From: Brachionus plicatilis
Taxonomy: Eukaryota > Rotifera > Eurotatoria > Ploima > Brachionidae
Length of the DNA: 64,000 nucleotides
Direction: 5' to 3'
NCBI GenBank assembly: GCA_010279815.1
Contig: QEOQ01000207.1
Span: 1,332,078-1,396,077 of the forward strand
How positions within the stretch are numbered: the first letter of the stretch is position 1; every line of letters starts with the position of its first letter. Below the pieces are notes generated by a model. The model did no database searches and was not told the origin of the DNA. It was given only the letters and a program-made list of their open reading frames with translations. This document shows positions 1 to 11,295 of the stretch, piece after piece. Both the position numbers and the translations under genes were made by a program.

Positions 1-1067
1 CCAGTTATGTCTGACGCTTCAGCACCTTTGCTTCCTTCTACTATGTTAAATTGGACCGCTTCGCCATCGGCCAAACTTCGAACTCTGTGATCCGGGTTTT
101 TGTTTGCTATGGCGGTGTAATGAGCGTACACATCTTGGTCATTGTCATTTCGGCTTATGAATCCAAAACCTGCCTTAACATTGAACCACTTAACCTTGCC
201 AGCTACATTTTCTTCGACATATTTTTTATCTGATTGTTCGGTTCGATTTATTTTGTCAGGTGAGTAGCGCGATCCGACCACATAAGCTCCGTCGGGCCCG
301 CTCACATTCACGGCCTCCAATTTTCCATCGGCTCTCTTCAAAATGTCGAACTCGACCGGTTCGCCCTCGCTCAAGCTAGCCTTGTATTTGTTCGGATTAT
401 TTTTAATTATGGCACTTGAATGAACAAAAACATCCTCGTTGTTGTAGTCACAGTGAATGAAACCATATTTTATTTTAACATTGAACCATTTTACTTTGCC
501 AGTAACTCGGCCTTCGTTTATAATCTTCAAGTCAAAGGAAGGAATGTCTCTTTTGATAGCTATGATGTCTAGCACTAGATAGCCATCTTTGCCAGCGATA
601 TTCACTGCCTCAAGACCATTAGGTGCTTTGACCACATCGAATTCCACTCTCTCTTGTTCGATCAAGAACAATCTTCTTTTCAAGCGGCGAAGATTTATTG
701 AAAAAGGCTTTATGGAAGAATGATGCGCAAACACATCCTCTTTGGTGTCATCACTATTTGACAAAAAAAATTTAATAATTTTTGTTAAATAAAAAATTAA
801 TCAATTGAAAATACCGTGTTATGAACCCAAAGCCTTTGAGGCGATTAAACCATTTAACTGCTCCTTTAATATTAGTTGCTTAAATTAAAATTATTTTAAG
901 CCTGACAGTTGGTCGTGCTTTTCAAATGAATACCTAAGGTTATTTAGAAAAAACCCTAAGTTCTTTAGGCATTCAGGAAAAGGGAATTTAAATTATAAAC
1001 CTATTGGTTCTTTTTGGTTCTGGATTTGCTGGTGCAGTGTCTCTTGATCTCCTGTTTTTAGAGCCAT
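1..1067 (-). CDS. Tandem cold-shock-domain (Y-box-like) protein, 3' end off window
   Basis: Nucleic-acid-binding protein built from Y-box-type cold-shock domains (CSD). Three exons are readable: 1067-1001 (ATG at 1067), 878-815 and 753 to the window edge. The introns of 122 and 61 bp keep frame. At least three CSDs follow one another. The first has KGFGFI and DVFAH, the second KYGFI and DVFVH, the third GKVKWFNVKAGFGFIS and DVYAH. These are the RNP1 and RNP2 motifs that bind single-stranded RNA or DNA, and GEAVQFNIVEG with KGAEA in the third is typical of Y-box proteins. Vertebrate YBX proteins have a single CSD with a basic tail, so a tandem array is unusual. CSDE1/UNR has several CSDs but a different consensus. 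A role in mRNA packaging or translation control is inferred from the family. The C-terminus is not visible. Confidence 0.85.
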
Positions 1068-2184
1068 TTTGATTTTAATATTGAATTTGAATCTAAGCTA
1101 ATTTTAATTACTTAACTCAAAATTGAGAGAATTAAGCCGTGGTGAATAAACAATGTTCCAAGAAATTTTTTTGTTGCCAAAAAAGCGAAGTGGGTTCTTA
1201 GTTTTTTAAGTAGCTAAAAGCGGATTTTAATACTGTGTGAATTCAAGAAAAAATATTTTATAAAGAATGAAAAGAATACGAGAATTTTCATGCTTTTTTT
1301 TATTTATAATTTTTTAAATCATAATTTGCATGAATGCAATTTTGTTTAGCAAGTAAATAAAGCAATCGCAGACATTTTGAATTTTTGAACGTTTAAATAT
1401 TTTGTCTTTTCTAGGCTTTTAAATTTTTTTTTATCAAGACTGCTTTTTTTAAACATCAATTAAAAATTGTTTTTTTTAACACACTGTGTTTAGTCATTTC
1501 GAAATTAACAAATTTTGGCAAATTTGAGCAATAATAAATGATATTTTAGTCTAACAAATGTTTCATGATTTAAAAAATAAAATAGATTAGTATCTCTAAA
1601 CAAAATAAATTAGATTGAAAATCAATTGAAATATTTCTAATTGTTTTTAAAATTTATTATTCCATATAATTGATGTAAACATAGAAAATTTTATCTTTTG
1701 AAGTATGCATTCGAATTTATCAAATAAACTAGATGACTACTTTAGATTTACAAAAAGAAAATGGACGCATTAAAGGTCTAAAAATGTATTGAAATAAATA
1801 AAAAATAAATCCTTTTTCTCCTTTTCAACTCTCAAAAGCCAGAGGGTTTTATCGACCCTTTTTGTTACTTATTTTCTTTGTTTTTTGTTCAAAAAATTTT
1901 ACATTATAAATATTTTTCAATCAAATCTAAAATCAAAAAAATATTAAATTAATCAATTTTTGTTACTAAAAGAAACGAATCGAAAAAATCGTTCCGACCT
2001 TTTAGTGTTAATTTTATGCTTGAGTACTGATATTTTCGACCATTTGTTTCTTTTATTTCTTCTTCTACCCAGTTTTTTTATAAATTCTTTGAAAATGAAA
2101 TTAAAACTCACTTCTGAAATCATACCTGACACTAAACCTAATGACCTTCTTTGTCAGATTAAATTGAAATTAAATTTAACACAC
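1068..2184. other. AT-rich intergenic stretch
   Basis: Upstream of the cold-shock gene. Long A/T runs and no convincing exon. The open stretch just before 2185 loses similarity to reverse transcriptase at about 2185 and is probably unrelated flank read through by chance. Confidence 0.5.
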
Positions 2185-3152
2185 AGATGGTTCTGTTTTA
2201 GGACCAATTCTTTTCGTCATATTTATAAATGACTTGCCCGATAAATTAAGAGATTGTCTTCTGTACGCGGATGACACAAAGATTTTTAAGTTTCTGAGAA
2301 ATGCATTTGATTACTCACTTCAAGGTGAAATAAACACATTGCAAGAATGGTGCAGATTATGGAAAATGAGCCTTAATTGCAAGAAATGTAAAATAATGCA
2401 TTTAGGAAAAGGTAATCCTAAACAAAAGTCTCACTGATTAAGTCACCGGCGAAACTGTAAATGTTAAAGAGACGACTGATGAAAGAGACCTTGGGGTTAT
2501 AATATCATCAAATGGGAAATTCAATATACACTCAGAAAAAATGGCTTCAAAAGCAAATTGTATTCTCGGTATGATGTTAAATACCTTCAAAAATTTTGAC
2601 AGTCACATAGCAAAAATTATATATCCAACCTTTATAAGACCGCATTTGGAGTTTGCAGCACCAGTATGGAATCCTCGCTTCAAGAAGTCGATTGGGCAAA
2701 TTGAAAAGGTTCAAAGAAGAGCTTTAAGATCAATAAACGGCCTAAGACACCTTGGCTACGACGAGCGACTGCGCAGAGCTGGATTTTCAGATCTAGTAAC
2801 GCGCAGAACGAGAGGTGATTTAATTCAACAATTTAAGCTGTCCCGCGGAGCAGAACAAATAAATTGGCCCTTCTTTGACAACACACCGTCAAGTACATTG
2901 AATTTGAGAAGCCACAATCAAAAGATAGTGCGAGAGATCACTAGCAACTCAAATAGACATCATTTCTTTATGAATAGAATGTCCAAAACTTGGAATCAGC
3001 TACCAAGGATGATAGTTGAATCACGAAGCTTAAATGTTTTTAAAGCAAGATTGGACAAGTGGTTATAATTTTTTATTATTTATTAGTCCAGGGCTGTAAA
3101 GTGTAACACTAGGCAGAAGCTGCCCAGCCATTTATTACTACTACTACTACTA
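2185..3152 (+). mobile_element. 5'-truncated non-LTR retrotransposon (CR1/L2/Jockey-like LINE)
   Basis: The reading starts inside the reverse transcriptase with GSVLGPILFVIFINDLP, followed by the catalytic YADD box (LLYADDTKIF) and the thumb region (EWCRLWKMSLNCKKCKIMHLGK). A frameshift near 2436-2450 moves the rest into another frame. This begins with ERDLGVIISSNGKF and runs through IYPTFIRPHLEFAAPVWNP and the RRALRSINGLR segment to a stop at 3068. A 3' UTR follows and ends in a (TAC)n microsatellite at about 3133-3152. Truncation at the 5' end and a simple-repeat tail are normal for target-primed reverse transcription. The copy is dead: it lacks the endonuclease and the N-terminal half of the RT, and is frameshifted. 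Confidence 0.9.
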
Positions 3153-3795
3153 GATCGCCAATTATTTGTTTTAAAAGAACAAAAGAACAAAAATAATAAT
3201 TTCTCCAGGATAAATATTTAGGAAATGCAAAAAAAAAGTCAAAAAAAAGACATTCTATTCTATTTTTAATAAGCTAAAAAATAATCATTAAGTTATTTAA
3301 TATTCTTTCAAGTTAATTGTCAATCCATGGAACTAATCCCATATGAAATGGCTTTAAACGAGTGAGGAATTCAATTAAAAAAAATGAGTACAAAGGAGTT
3401 GAGGCAATTTTTGATTTCTAAATAGTCAAAACAAATAAAAATACATTTGTAAACATTTTGTCTAAATTCATATAATAAATTTATTTTTTGTGCTATCAAA
3501 ATTGGTCACATAAACTTTCAAATGTTAGCATTTATTTTTAAAGATTGAAAGAATCATAGATTTAAAGGAAAAAAACATAACATTTAAAAATTTTTGACTA
3601 TTATAAATTTCAATCAAAGTCTTCTAACTCGCCAAAATTGAGCTAGAATAAATTAATAACTCATTTAAAAATATGAAAAAAATTAAATTAATTTTTATTT
3701 ATTTTTTAAATTAATAAATTAAAAATATTGATATACTATTTACTTTTTAGAAATATAATCTTTTTTTATTAATCTTTTTAAAAAATCTTATTACT
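3153..3795. other. AT-rich intergenic stretch between LINE and N4BP1-like gene
   Basis: No exon or repeat recognised. It holds the 3' flank of the minus-strand gene that ends at 3796. Confidence 0.5.
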
Positions 3796-6700
3796 TTATT
3801 TACGTTTGATTATTTTTTCAATGAAAAAGTACACATCCTGAATCTCTTTATATTCATACACTAGAGATCTGATATTATTTTCATCATTCGGAAAAATATC
3901 CTTCAGTAATTCAACTAGCTGCTCTCGTTCCTCAGTTCTATTTTTCTTTTTCTTTAAGACTTGAGACTGAGATTGTTTGAAATTGATAAGATTTTTTAAC
4001 TGTGAATCGTTTGACGAAGTATTTGGTTGTAAGCCTGTCAAAACAGAGGAGGAATGAATTTGTTTAATGTCATTTGATTTGCCACTCGGTTTTGTAAGAA
4101 ATTCATCTAATTTGGGGCCATTTCTACCCATTGGATCAGCTGCTACCATAAACAAATCACCTATGAATGAAAATAAAAGCAAGTTATTCTCAACCAACTT
4201 CTTCCATTCTGGTTTTTCTTTCATCAAATCTCTGTAATTGTCATTCGAAACAATAATTCCGTCATAATATAGTGCTGCATCCAAAATAAATCTATCATCA
4301 TATGAGACTATTAGCCTATTTTCAACATATCTAGACGGTGTATATGTCAAAAGACCCTTCTCTTCCAATTCATCAAGAATTTCAGGATTTCGAGTTGGAC
4401 ATTCCTTGTCTGAATTTCCTCTTCTAAACCGGGGCACGACAGCATAAATATTTTCATGACCACGATTTAAAAAATAATCAACTGCTAATTTTATACCCTT
4501 GCATGAAAAAAATTTTCCAAATAATTTCCCATGCCTAATTAAAAAATAAAATTATTTTTATTTTGAATAAATTTAAAAAATAGAAAATTCAAATTAAGGC
4601 TTTATCAGAGTTGTTTAAAAATCACAAGTCTCAAGTTAAGTCCAAGCAAAGACTTGAATTTTTAAAAAAAGTCTGGACTTTTTGGCACTTTTAACCAACT
4701 CTGGCTTGTATTAATACAAATGAAGGCTAAAATTAATTGAATTAATTCTGAAAAATTTAAATAAATTTATTTTATTTAAAATAAAATTTAATAGTAACTG
4801 TAAATATAAGGAAAAAATTCGACATGAATTAAAGTCAGGTTATGACGACCACGTGATTTCTTTAAGATGGTGTCGGAAATTCGATTTTATCTTTATAAAA
4901 TCATTAAAATAGAAATCTAAATTTTTAAAAGAGTCAATTTTTGTATTCCCAAATAATTTTGATACCAATTTATAAGTGAAATTTATTATTTACATTTTAG
5001 TTAGTTTTTATGATGAAGATTTTTTTTTTTATAAATTACCGTAACCTCGTGTTGACGACTCTAAGAGTAAAGCCCAAATCCAGCCTTTTTTCATTTAGAG
5101 TTAATATCATAGTTTCTATGTTATAACAATTAATATTTTATTAGCTAGAAAATACCCTGAATATGGGATATTTTCCAAAAATAAAGCCCAAATTTAACTT
5201 TTACTTTCATAAAAAAATTAAAAAAATTTTAGAGTTAATTTCGAAACAGAAAATATTATAAATATACAGGATTTCAAGTAATTTTCAATAATCAAGCGAA
5301 TACCCGAGAGAAAAAAAAGGAAAAAGGCTCTTTGAGTGAGGTTCAAAAATAGAAAAAAGCCTAAATTTGACTTATTTCCTGTTTCGAAATTAAATCTAAA
5401 ATTTTTTCAATTTTTTTAATGAGAGTAAAAGTTAAATTTGGGCTTTATTTTTGGAAAATATCCCATATTCAGGGTATTTTCTAGCTAATAAAATTTTAAT
5501 TGCTATAACATAGAAACTATGTAATTAACTCTAAATGAAAAAAGGCTGGATTTCGGCTTTACTCTTAGATTCGTCAACACGAGGTTACGGTATTGTATTA
5601 AGGACACAGAAAAAGATTTTTATTCTGTTTATCTTAATTTATATGGATCAAAAATTTAATACTTTTGAACCTAGTTATTAAAATTATCATTTGTCGAAAT
5701 TTTTCAGAAAGATATTTTTTAGTCGAGTAAAAATTTTTATAATTATTTTCAGTTCAAAATTTTAATCATACCTAAAATATCTTCCTTAAGCTCTAAAGAT
5801 TTTAGAAAATTAATTTTTAATTGAATACTTAAATTAAATATTAAAGTTGTATTAAAGCTAAGCTAATTTGACAAAAAAATTTTGGACAAATTTAAAAAAT
5901 TACTCTCTAGCTACATTTGAGCCATCAATAATTATGTGTCGTAATTCTCGAAAATTATTTTTTTTCACAGGAGCACTACTTTTACTTCTATTGTGTTTAT
6001 TATTTTGATTAATTTTGTCATTTTGAGTATTTGAAGTCTGATTTGAATCCCGTTCAGTTCGACTTCTAGCTCTATTTTTTGCCTTGTTTGATTCAAATTT
6101 AATTTGGTGTCGATTTGAATTATTTTCAGTTTCAAAAGTTTGCATCATATTTTCAAAATTATTAAATGCTACATCATGTGAATTTGCAGAATTAGCAGGA
6201 TTTTGGCCAAAAAATATGATTGAATCATTTTCGGTCATTTTTGGTAAATTCTTCTTTTGGTAACTATTCACATGATTTAAGGCTAAAATTTTTTGTTGGT
6301 CCGGCATTACCGATATTAGCTTATCAATTCGTTTGACTTTGTTTAATTTTTCAGCTTCTTTGTCAAATTCCATGCTGAACAACTCTGCATATTCATTCAA
6401 GCTAGCCGAGTTATTTGTATTTTTAGACTCTTGTTTACTAGAGCTTGGAACAAAATGAATTATCTCACAATCTTGATTTTTTAAAGTAGATTTTTTAGGC
6501 TCGAATTGAACCAGATTGTCTATTTTATTTTTTTCAAATTTTTCATTTTTTCTCACTGATTTCGAATTAAAATTTTTTGAGTTGGTGTCATCAAATAGCT
6601 CATAACTGTCTTTTAAAAAAATTATTTCACTGTCCTCACTTTTATCATCTATGCTGAAAACGATTGGTTCCTTAATGCGAATATTTTCGGCATTTAAAAT

Positions 6701-7171
6701 TTGTTTGACACTTGCTGCATCTTCAGCACTTCCTTGGATCAGTATTTGGTTATTTAAAACTTCTATAAACACTTGATATTGTTCAATTAGATTGTTGATA
6801 AAATTTTTTGATCGCAAAATATCAGCAGATTTTTTCTCTATTGAAATTCGATCCTTTACTTCCGGATAGCAAAGAGAATTGATGAATTTCTTTTAAAGAA
6901 AAATCACCTATGATGACAGATTATTAAAAAAAAAAACCTTGGCTTTGCGTGTATTAATCTTGGTGCCGGACAAGATTATCCACAATTTATTTTCATTTGG
7001 ATTAGATGATGAATTAATTATTTCACCTTTATTAAAGAATTAAAAATTTAAAATTTATAACCAATTTCCTTTACCAAGCTGGAGAGATGTTGCAAATAGC
7101 TTTAAAATTAGGTTTTGCTTTGAACTAAGATATTCCAATTTATTGTTATCAATGATTATTCTTTCTGTCAT
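3796..7171 (-). CDS. N4BP1/KHNYN-family NYN-domain ribonuclease
   Basis: Four exons: 7171-7075, 7026-6938, 6889-5904 and 4534-3796. They join in frame to about 636 residues. The N-terminal part (about residues 55-130) resembles the KH-like domain of N4BP1/KHNYN, with KFINSLCYPEVKDRI and later IEVLNNQILIQGSAEDA. A long low-complexity linker follows. The NYN (PIN-like) nuclease domain starts near residue 377 with LRHIIIDGSNVARE and goes on through HGKLFGKFFSCKGI, SYDDRFILDAA, IIVSNDNYRDLM and FSFIGDLFMVAADPMGR. Acidic residues in IDGSN, DDRF, SNDN and GDLF sit where the metal-binding aspartates of this family lie. The C-terminal 45 residues (EREQLVELLKDIFPN...) look like the CUE-like ubiquitin-binding CoCUN segment. 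RNA cleavage is inferred from the family. The last intron (4535-5903) carries two inverted-repeat elements. Confidence 0.9.
4606..4703. mobile_element. 98-bp hAT-like miniature inverted-repeat element
   Basis: It begins CAGAGTTG and ends TTTTAACCAACTCTG, so the ends are inverted copies of CAGAGTTGGTTAAAA with one base missing on the left. CAGAG-type ends are common in hAT elements. The 8-bp flanks (ggctttat and gcttgtat) are only partly alike, so the target duplication is weak. It lies in the last intron of the N4BP1-like gene. Confidence 0.45.
5037..5592. mobile_element. Foldback MITE with about 230-bp inverted arms, TA-flanked
   Basis: The two halves are near-perfect inverted copies. The left end reads TACCGTAACCTCGTGTTGACGA; the right end is its reverse complement, ending in CGAGGTTACGGTA. 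Blocks such as TGGGATATTTTCC and AAAGCCCAAAT(C/T) recur inverted in both arms, around a short unmatched centre near 5290-5350. TA at both ends suits a Tc1/mariner-type target duplication. No coding capacity. It sits in the last intron of the minus-strand NYN gene, so the pre-mRNA could form a very long hairpin. Confidence 0.85.
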
Positions 7172-8470
7172 TTTGTAATATAGCTAAAGAGCTTTTATCT
7201 TAGTTTTTAATAAATTTTCAGTAAAAAATTAAAATAAAATATTTCAACATAAATTTGACTCTATGTTAAGTATAGCATTGAAATATATTTTCAAATTTCA
7301 TAATTAAATTTCATTTTCATTTTAAATGACAAACTTTATCTAGCCTTTTCGTAAATGAAAGAAAAAAATCTGGAAAATAAATTAAAATATGAAAAAAGGA
7401 AGATTTAAATATTTACTTGTTCTTTAATTATTTTTTTTGTTACTGGACTTTCTATGACTTGAATCTTAAAATGAATCAAATTTGATCTTAGAAGACTAAG
7501 TATCAAAAAATGATGTCGAAGAAAAATCTTTACTTCCAGTTTTTAACTAATCACTTTGCTATTCTGGCTCAGAAGCTTTCCTTCTGTAGCTTATACGACT
7601 AAAATTTAACAATTTAAACAATTTATCTTTAATTTCTGTCATTTTAAAATGTTTAAAATTTTTTCGACGGAAAACTCAATGATTATTTTTTGAGATTTCT
7701 AAAGAAAAATTTGCTTTTTTATCCAAATGAATTTTTCAAATGCTTTTTTCGAATTTTTATTATGAATTCACAACATTTTTTAAAATTTCTAATTTTAATT
7801 AAACATTAAAAAAATAAATCAATTCCACATCAAAATTAAAAACAAGATGAATTTCCCGGATTTTATAAAGATTTTTGCCGTCCAAAAAATTAAAGAAGAT
7901 TTATCCAAAAAGTAAAAATTCAAAATTTTCAAGCATAACTTTTTTAAAGTCAGACTTTTTAACAAATTATAAGAAAATTTGACTAAAATTTTATTTTTTG
8001 AAGGAAAAGGTAAATAAAAATAAAAAAGAAAAAACTTTCAAAATTTTTGATAATTAATAAATTTAAACTGCCAAATTAAAGCTTATTATTGTTGAAACTT
8101 GACTTATTATATGTTCATAATTTATCAATTCTTCTTTAATTTTTGGTTGTTCTCCTTGAATGAATTCAAATGGAGCCTTATTTTTTAAATAAATTTTTAT
8201 CTTTTCAGAATTTTACTATTAAATTAACAGAAATAAATCTCCAGAAATAAATAAAATTTAATAATATTTATTTTATGAGAATGACTACGGTAAGTTGTTT
8301 TATCTTTACGTAGCAAAGTCTTGTGACAGATATTTTTTTTTAATTTTATCTAAAAATTTGCAAAAAAAATTCAAACAACGCCAATGGCTATATGATGTTT
8401 ACAAAAGCGAGTGCACAATTTTTAGATAAAATTAAAAACAAATAATTTAAATTTATGAACAATAATTTAT
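7172..8470. other. Upstream of NYN gene; possible minus-strand exon remnants
   Basis: Mostly AT-rich. On the minus strand, 8206-8100 is open and protein-like (contains KAPFEFIQGEQPKIKEELI) and ends at a GTTTCA that could be a donor. About 7473-7425 reads KIQVIESPVTKKIIKEQ before GTAAAT. I could not join them into a gene or recognise a family. They may be remnants of an old gene or chance. A 22-bp stem (8336-8360 with 8415-8438) forms a hairpin with a loop of about 55 bases. Confidence 0.3.
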
Positions 8471-8485
8471 AATGAATAAAAAAAT

Positions 8486-8575
8486 AATGGCCGGATGGGT
8501 CGGTTAGGTCGGCCGTGTTAGGATGCCAAAGGTACAGTTGGCCGGCCGGCCGGCCGGCCAGATCGTTGCTAGAAC
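8486..8575. repeat. GC-rich patch with (GGCC)n palindrome
   Basis: An abrupt GC-rich patch in AT-rich DNA. It contains GGATGGGTCGGTTAGGTCGG followed at 8540-8559 by about five GGCC units, which form a perfect self-complementary palindrome. No gene can be assigned to it. Confidence 0.6.
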
Positions 8576-9660
8576 AACTGTAGTTGTCAATTATAAATGC
8601 TTAGATTAAAATTACGATTAACAAGTATATAAAACCATGTAAATTTAGAACTTATATTGATAAATTAAACATGTCACTGTCCTTGATTTTTTTGCTTAGT
8701 AACTAATTTCAAATGTTCGCCATTCTATTTTTAAAATAAATATTATTATTATCTGTTATTTTGCATAGGTAAACTGGTGATTTTGAATTCTGTCTGCTAG
8801 TTCTTCATTTAAAAATGATTTTCTTTAAGAAATCTGTTTTAACCACACTGCTGACTTAATGTCACACTTAATTTTTTAGAATTGAACAAAGTCACCTCTG
8901 AAGCTTCCATTTAAGGTTGTTTTTTAAATAAAATCCAAATTCAAAGTTTACTTATGCTTTCTATATATTAAGGCAGTGTTCATTTGAAGATTGGTAAAAT
9001 TATTAAAGATTTCAGAAAAGATTTTTCTTGGTTAACTTAAATTTCTATTCATTCGCTACTACTCTCGACCTTTGCTCGAAAATATACTTGAAAATGTATA
9101 CAATAAAATTTGATGATGTATCAATTTATAGAAAAAAGACAAAAAAGGAAAAAAATAATTGAAATATATTTTGATAGAAAAATACTCTTGGAATTTTTTT
9201 TTAGAGGAAATTTTAAATTTATTAGCAATTATCATAATGATCAATAAAATTAATAAAAATTTAAATTTATTCAGAAAAATTTAATTAAAAAAAATTGAAA
9301 TCGTCCAAAAAAGAGAGAGAGATTATTATCCTGAAAAAAAAATGATAAATTTTTTTGAATTTTTTTTCTTCATTCAATTTCTTAAAAAATTCTATTAAAA
9401 TGAATCTTTTAAATTGTTATTCTATGAAAAAAAATAATATACGAAAAAAAAATCTTTAAATTGAACGTTCACCGATCTCAAGATCTTAATTAGAAATAAG
9501 ATGATTCTTAGAGAAAGGAACTTTTCATGTAACTGGGAATTTTTTTCTTCAAAGTAAGCTAGCTTTTTCAGATTGGGTCCATTTAAAAAAAAAAACGCTG
9601 TATTTATAAATATTGAGATATTGTATCTAAATATACAATATCATATAGATAGCATTTGAT
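8576..9660. other. AT-rich intergenic stretch
   Basis: No exon, RNA gene or clear repeat recognised. The short minus-strand open frame near 9059-9244 has low-complexity composition and no recognisable similarity. Confidence 0.45.
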
Positions 9661-10560
9661 ACTTATCTGCACAGACGACTAGCTAAATTGAAAGCGTGTG
9701 GCTTTGATGGTCTGACACCAAAATGGATTGATGCAGATCATACAAAAATGTTCTCGCAAACGGTATCAGAAACTACCGCAGCGAAACTTTAATCAGATCT
9801 AGATTTAGTTTTCAAGTGGACTCAAGATTGGCTTCTTCTCTTTTAACACGTCAAAATGTGAGGTCATGCATTTTGGTCAAAAAAACAAATATTTTCCTAT
9901 ATAAACATGTGCCACATGTAACAATCTATTCCAATTTATGTCTTTTCAACTTTCATTTTTTAGCTTATTTACTTTATTTTAATTCTTTTTTTTATCTCAT
10001 TTTATTAACTTTAATTTTATTTTTATTTTATTTTTTAACTTATTCTGAAGGAGCTTTAGCTCGGTACAGAAAACAAATAAATAAAAAAAAATATATTTTA
10101 TCAATGTCAGAAACCGAAAAAGATCTTGGAGTTATTTTCAATACAAATCTGAAATGGAAAAATCAAGTGATAGAGGCTAAAAATAAATCAAATCAAATGT
10201 TAGGTCGCATCAGGAAAGCATTCTCTCGTTTTGATTGTAAGTTGATTGTATGAAATAGAATTGGTTGGAAAAAGCAACAATTTTAATGTCACAAAAAACT
10301 AAAGAAGAGGTCACTGTTTCAAAAATCACAATGAAATTTTGAGGCTCCAACATAGAGGTAACTTTTTTTTCAACAGAACCGCTAGCATATGGAACTCGCT
10401 GCCAAATCAATCAGTTGAAGCACCCAATGTTAACAGCTTTAAAGCAGGCATTGATTACTGGATGAGCACCAATCAATCACATCAGCTATATTAGTGTGCC
10501 TTGTCAGCACACTCGCTGGCTAGCCAGCTCCAGTCAAATATACTACCACTGCTACTAAAC
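9661..10560 (+). mobile_element. Decayed LINE fragment, interrupted by a second insertion
   Basis: Pieces of a reverse transcriptase run left to right. LAKLKACGFDGLTPKWI is the conserved finger region. A thumb segment follows at 9795-9890 (FKWTQDWLLLF..SKCEVMHFGQK), with a frameshift. Then, after an inserted T-rich repeat, ETEKDLGVIFNTNLKWKNQV at 10105-10180, and the C-terminal IWNSLPNQSVEAPNVNSFKA at 10389-10445, ending in a stop. Internal deletions remove much of the protein. The 3' tail around 10500-10555 ends in a TACCACTGCTACTAA-type decayed TAC repeat, as in the copy at 2185. Confidence 0.85.
9902..10083 (+). repeat. T-rich interspersed repeat (LINE 3' UTR or SINE-like), copy 1
   Basis: It begins TAAACATGTGC, runs through a long T-rich stretch, and ends GGAGCTTTAGCTCGGTACAG followed by AAACAAATAAATAAA. 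It matches 23233-23497 closely and 37401-37523 loosely. It splits the thumb region of the LINE at 9661, so it inserted after that LINE. The A-rich 3' end suits retrotransposition. Confidence 0.75.
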
Positions 10561-11295
10561 AAAAAAATTTACTCAGAAAATAATTTTTTTCAATTAGAAT
10601 TTTCATTTTTTAGGAGATTTTTGGAAAATTTTAAACATTTTTTCAATTAATTAACTATTAAAATTTAAGAGAGATTATTACTCAGAAAAAATGACTATGA
10701 GTTGTTTTTTCTATATTTTTTCCATTCAAAATTTTCCATGAAAAATAATTCTATGAATTAAATTTTCATCCATACATATAACTATAATTCAATCCTGTCA
10801 TCAATTTCATAAAACTTTATTTTAGTTTTCCCAGAATTAAAAACAGTAACTACCATTTATATTTTAAATTGACAAACGTTATTGAATTCAGGTCTTTTCT
10901 TCCTTTTTATTCTTAATGTAATTTAGCCATTACTAAACTAGAAAAATAATGTCAAGATCTTTTCAGATCTAGGGTGTTTTCCAAATTAATTGCAATGAAT
11001 CCTTAATTAATCAAATTAAATCTTAATAAAAAATCTTATTAAAAATTGCAAGGAATAAAACCTAGTTTCAAAATAAAATATTGAATAATTTTAATTTAGG
11101 AATAAAATATTTATATTATAAAAAATAATTTATAAATACAAAGGAAGCAGAAAACTCTAGAAAAATACTTTACAAGAATGTTTAAAATCAGACAAATTAA
11201 GTACACCTAAATAAAGCGTTACCATAGTGAATTAAAATTAAAAAATTAAAAAATAAAAAGGATTTTCGAATTTAAATTTTTAGTTGAAATTAAAA
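10561..11295. other. AT-rich intergenic stretch before ankyrin gene
   Basis: Nothing recognised except a TTTTTAG acceptor-like site at 11276-11282, 13 bases before the ATG of the ankyrin gene. It could be a 5' UTR intron or a trans-splice acceptor. Confidence 0.4.

Noticed and set aside
7560..7660. Second MTE-like start on the minus strand resembling the NYN gene's start
   Set aside because: The short frame ends after about 27 codons and shows no further similarity to the gene.
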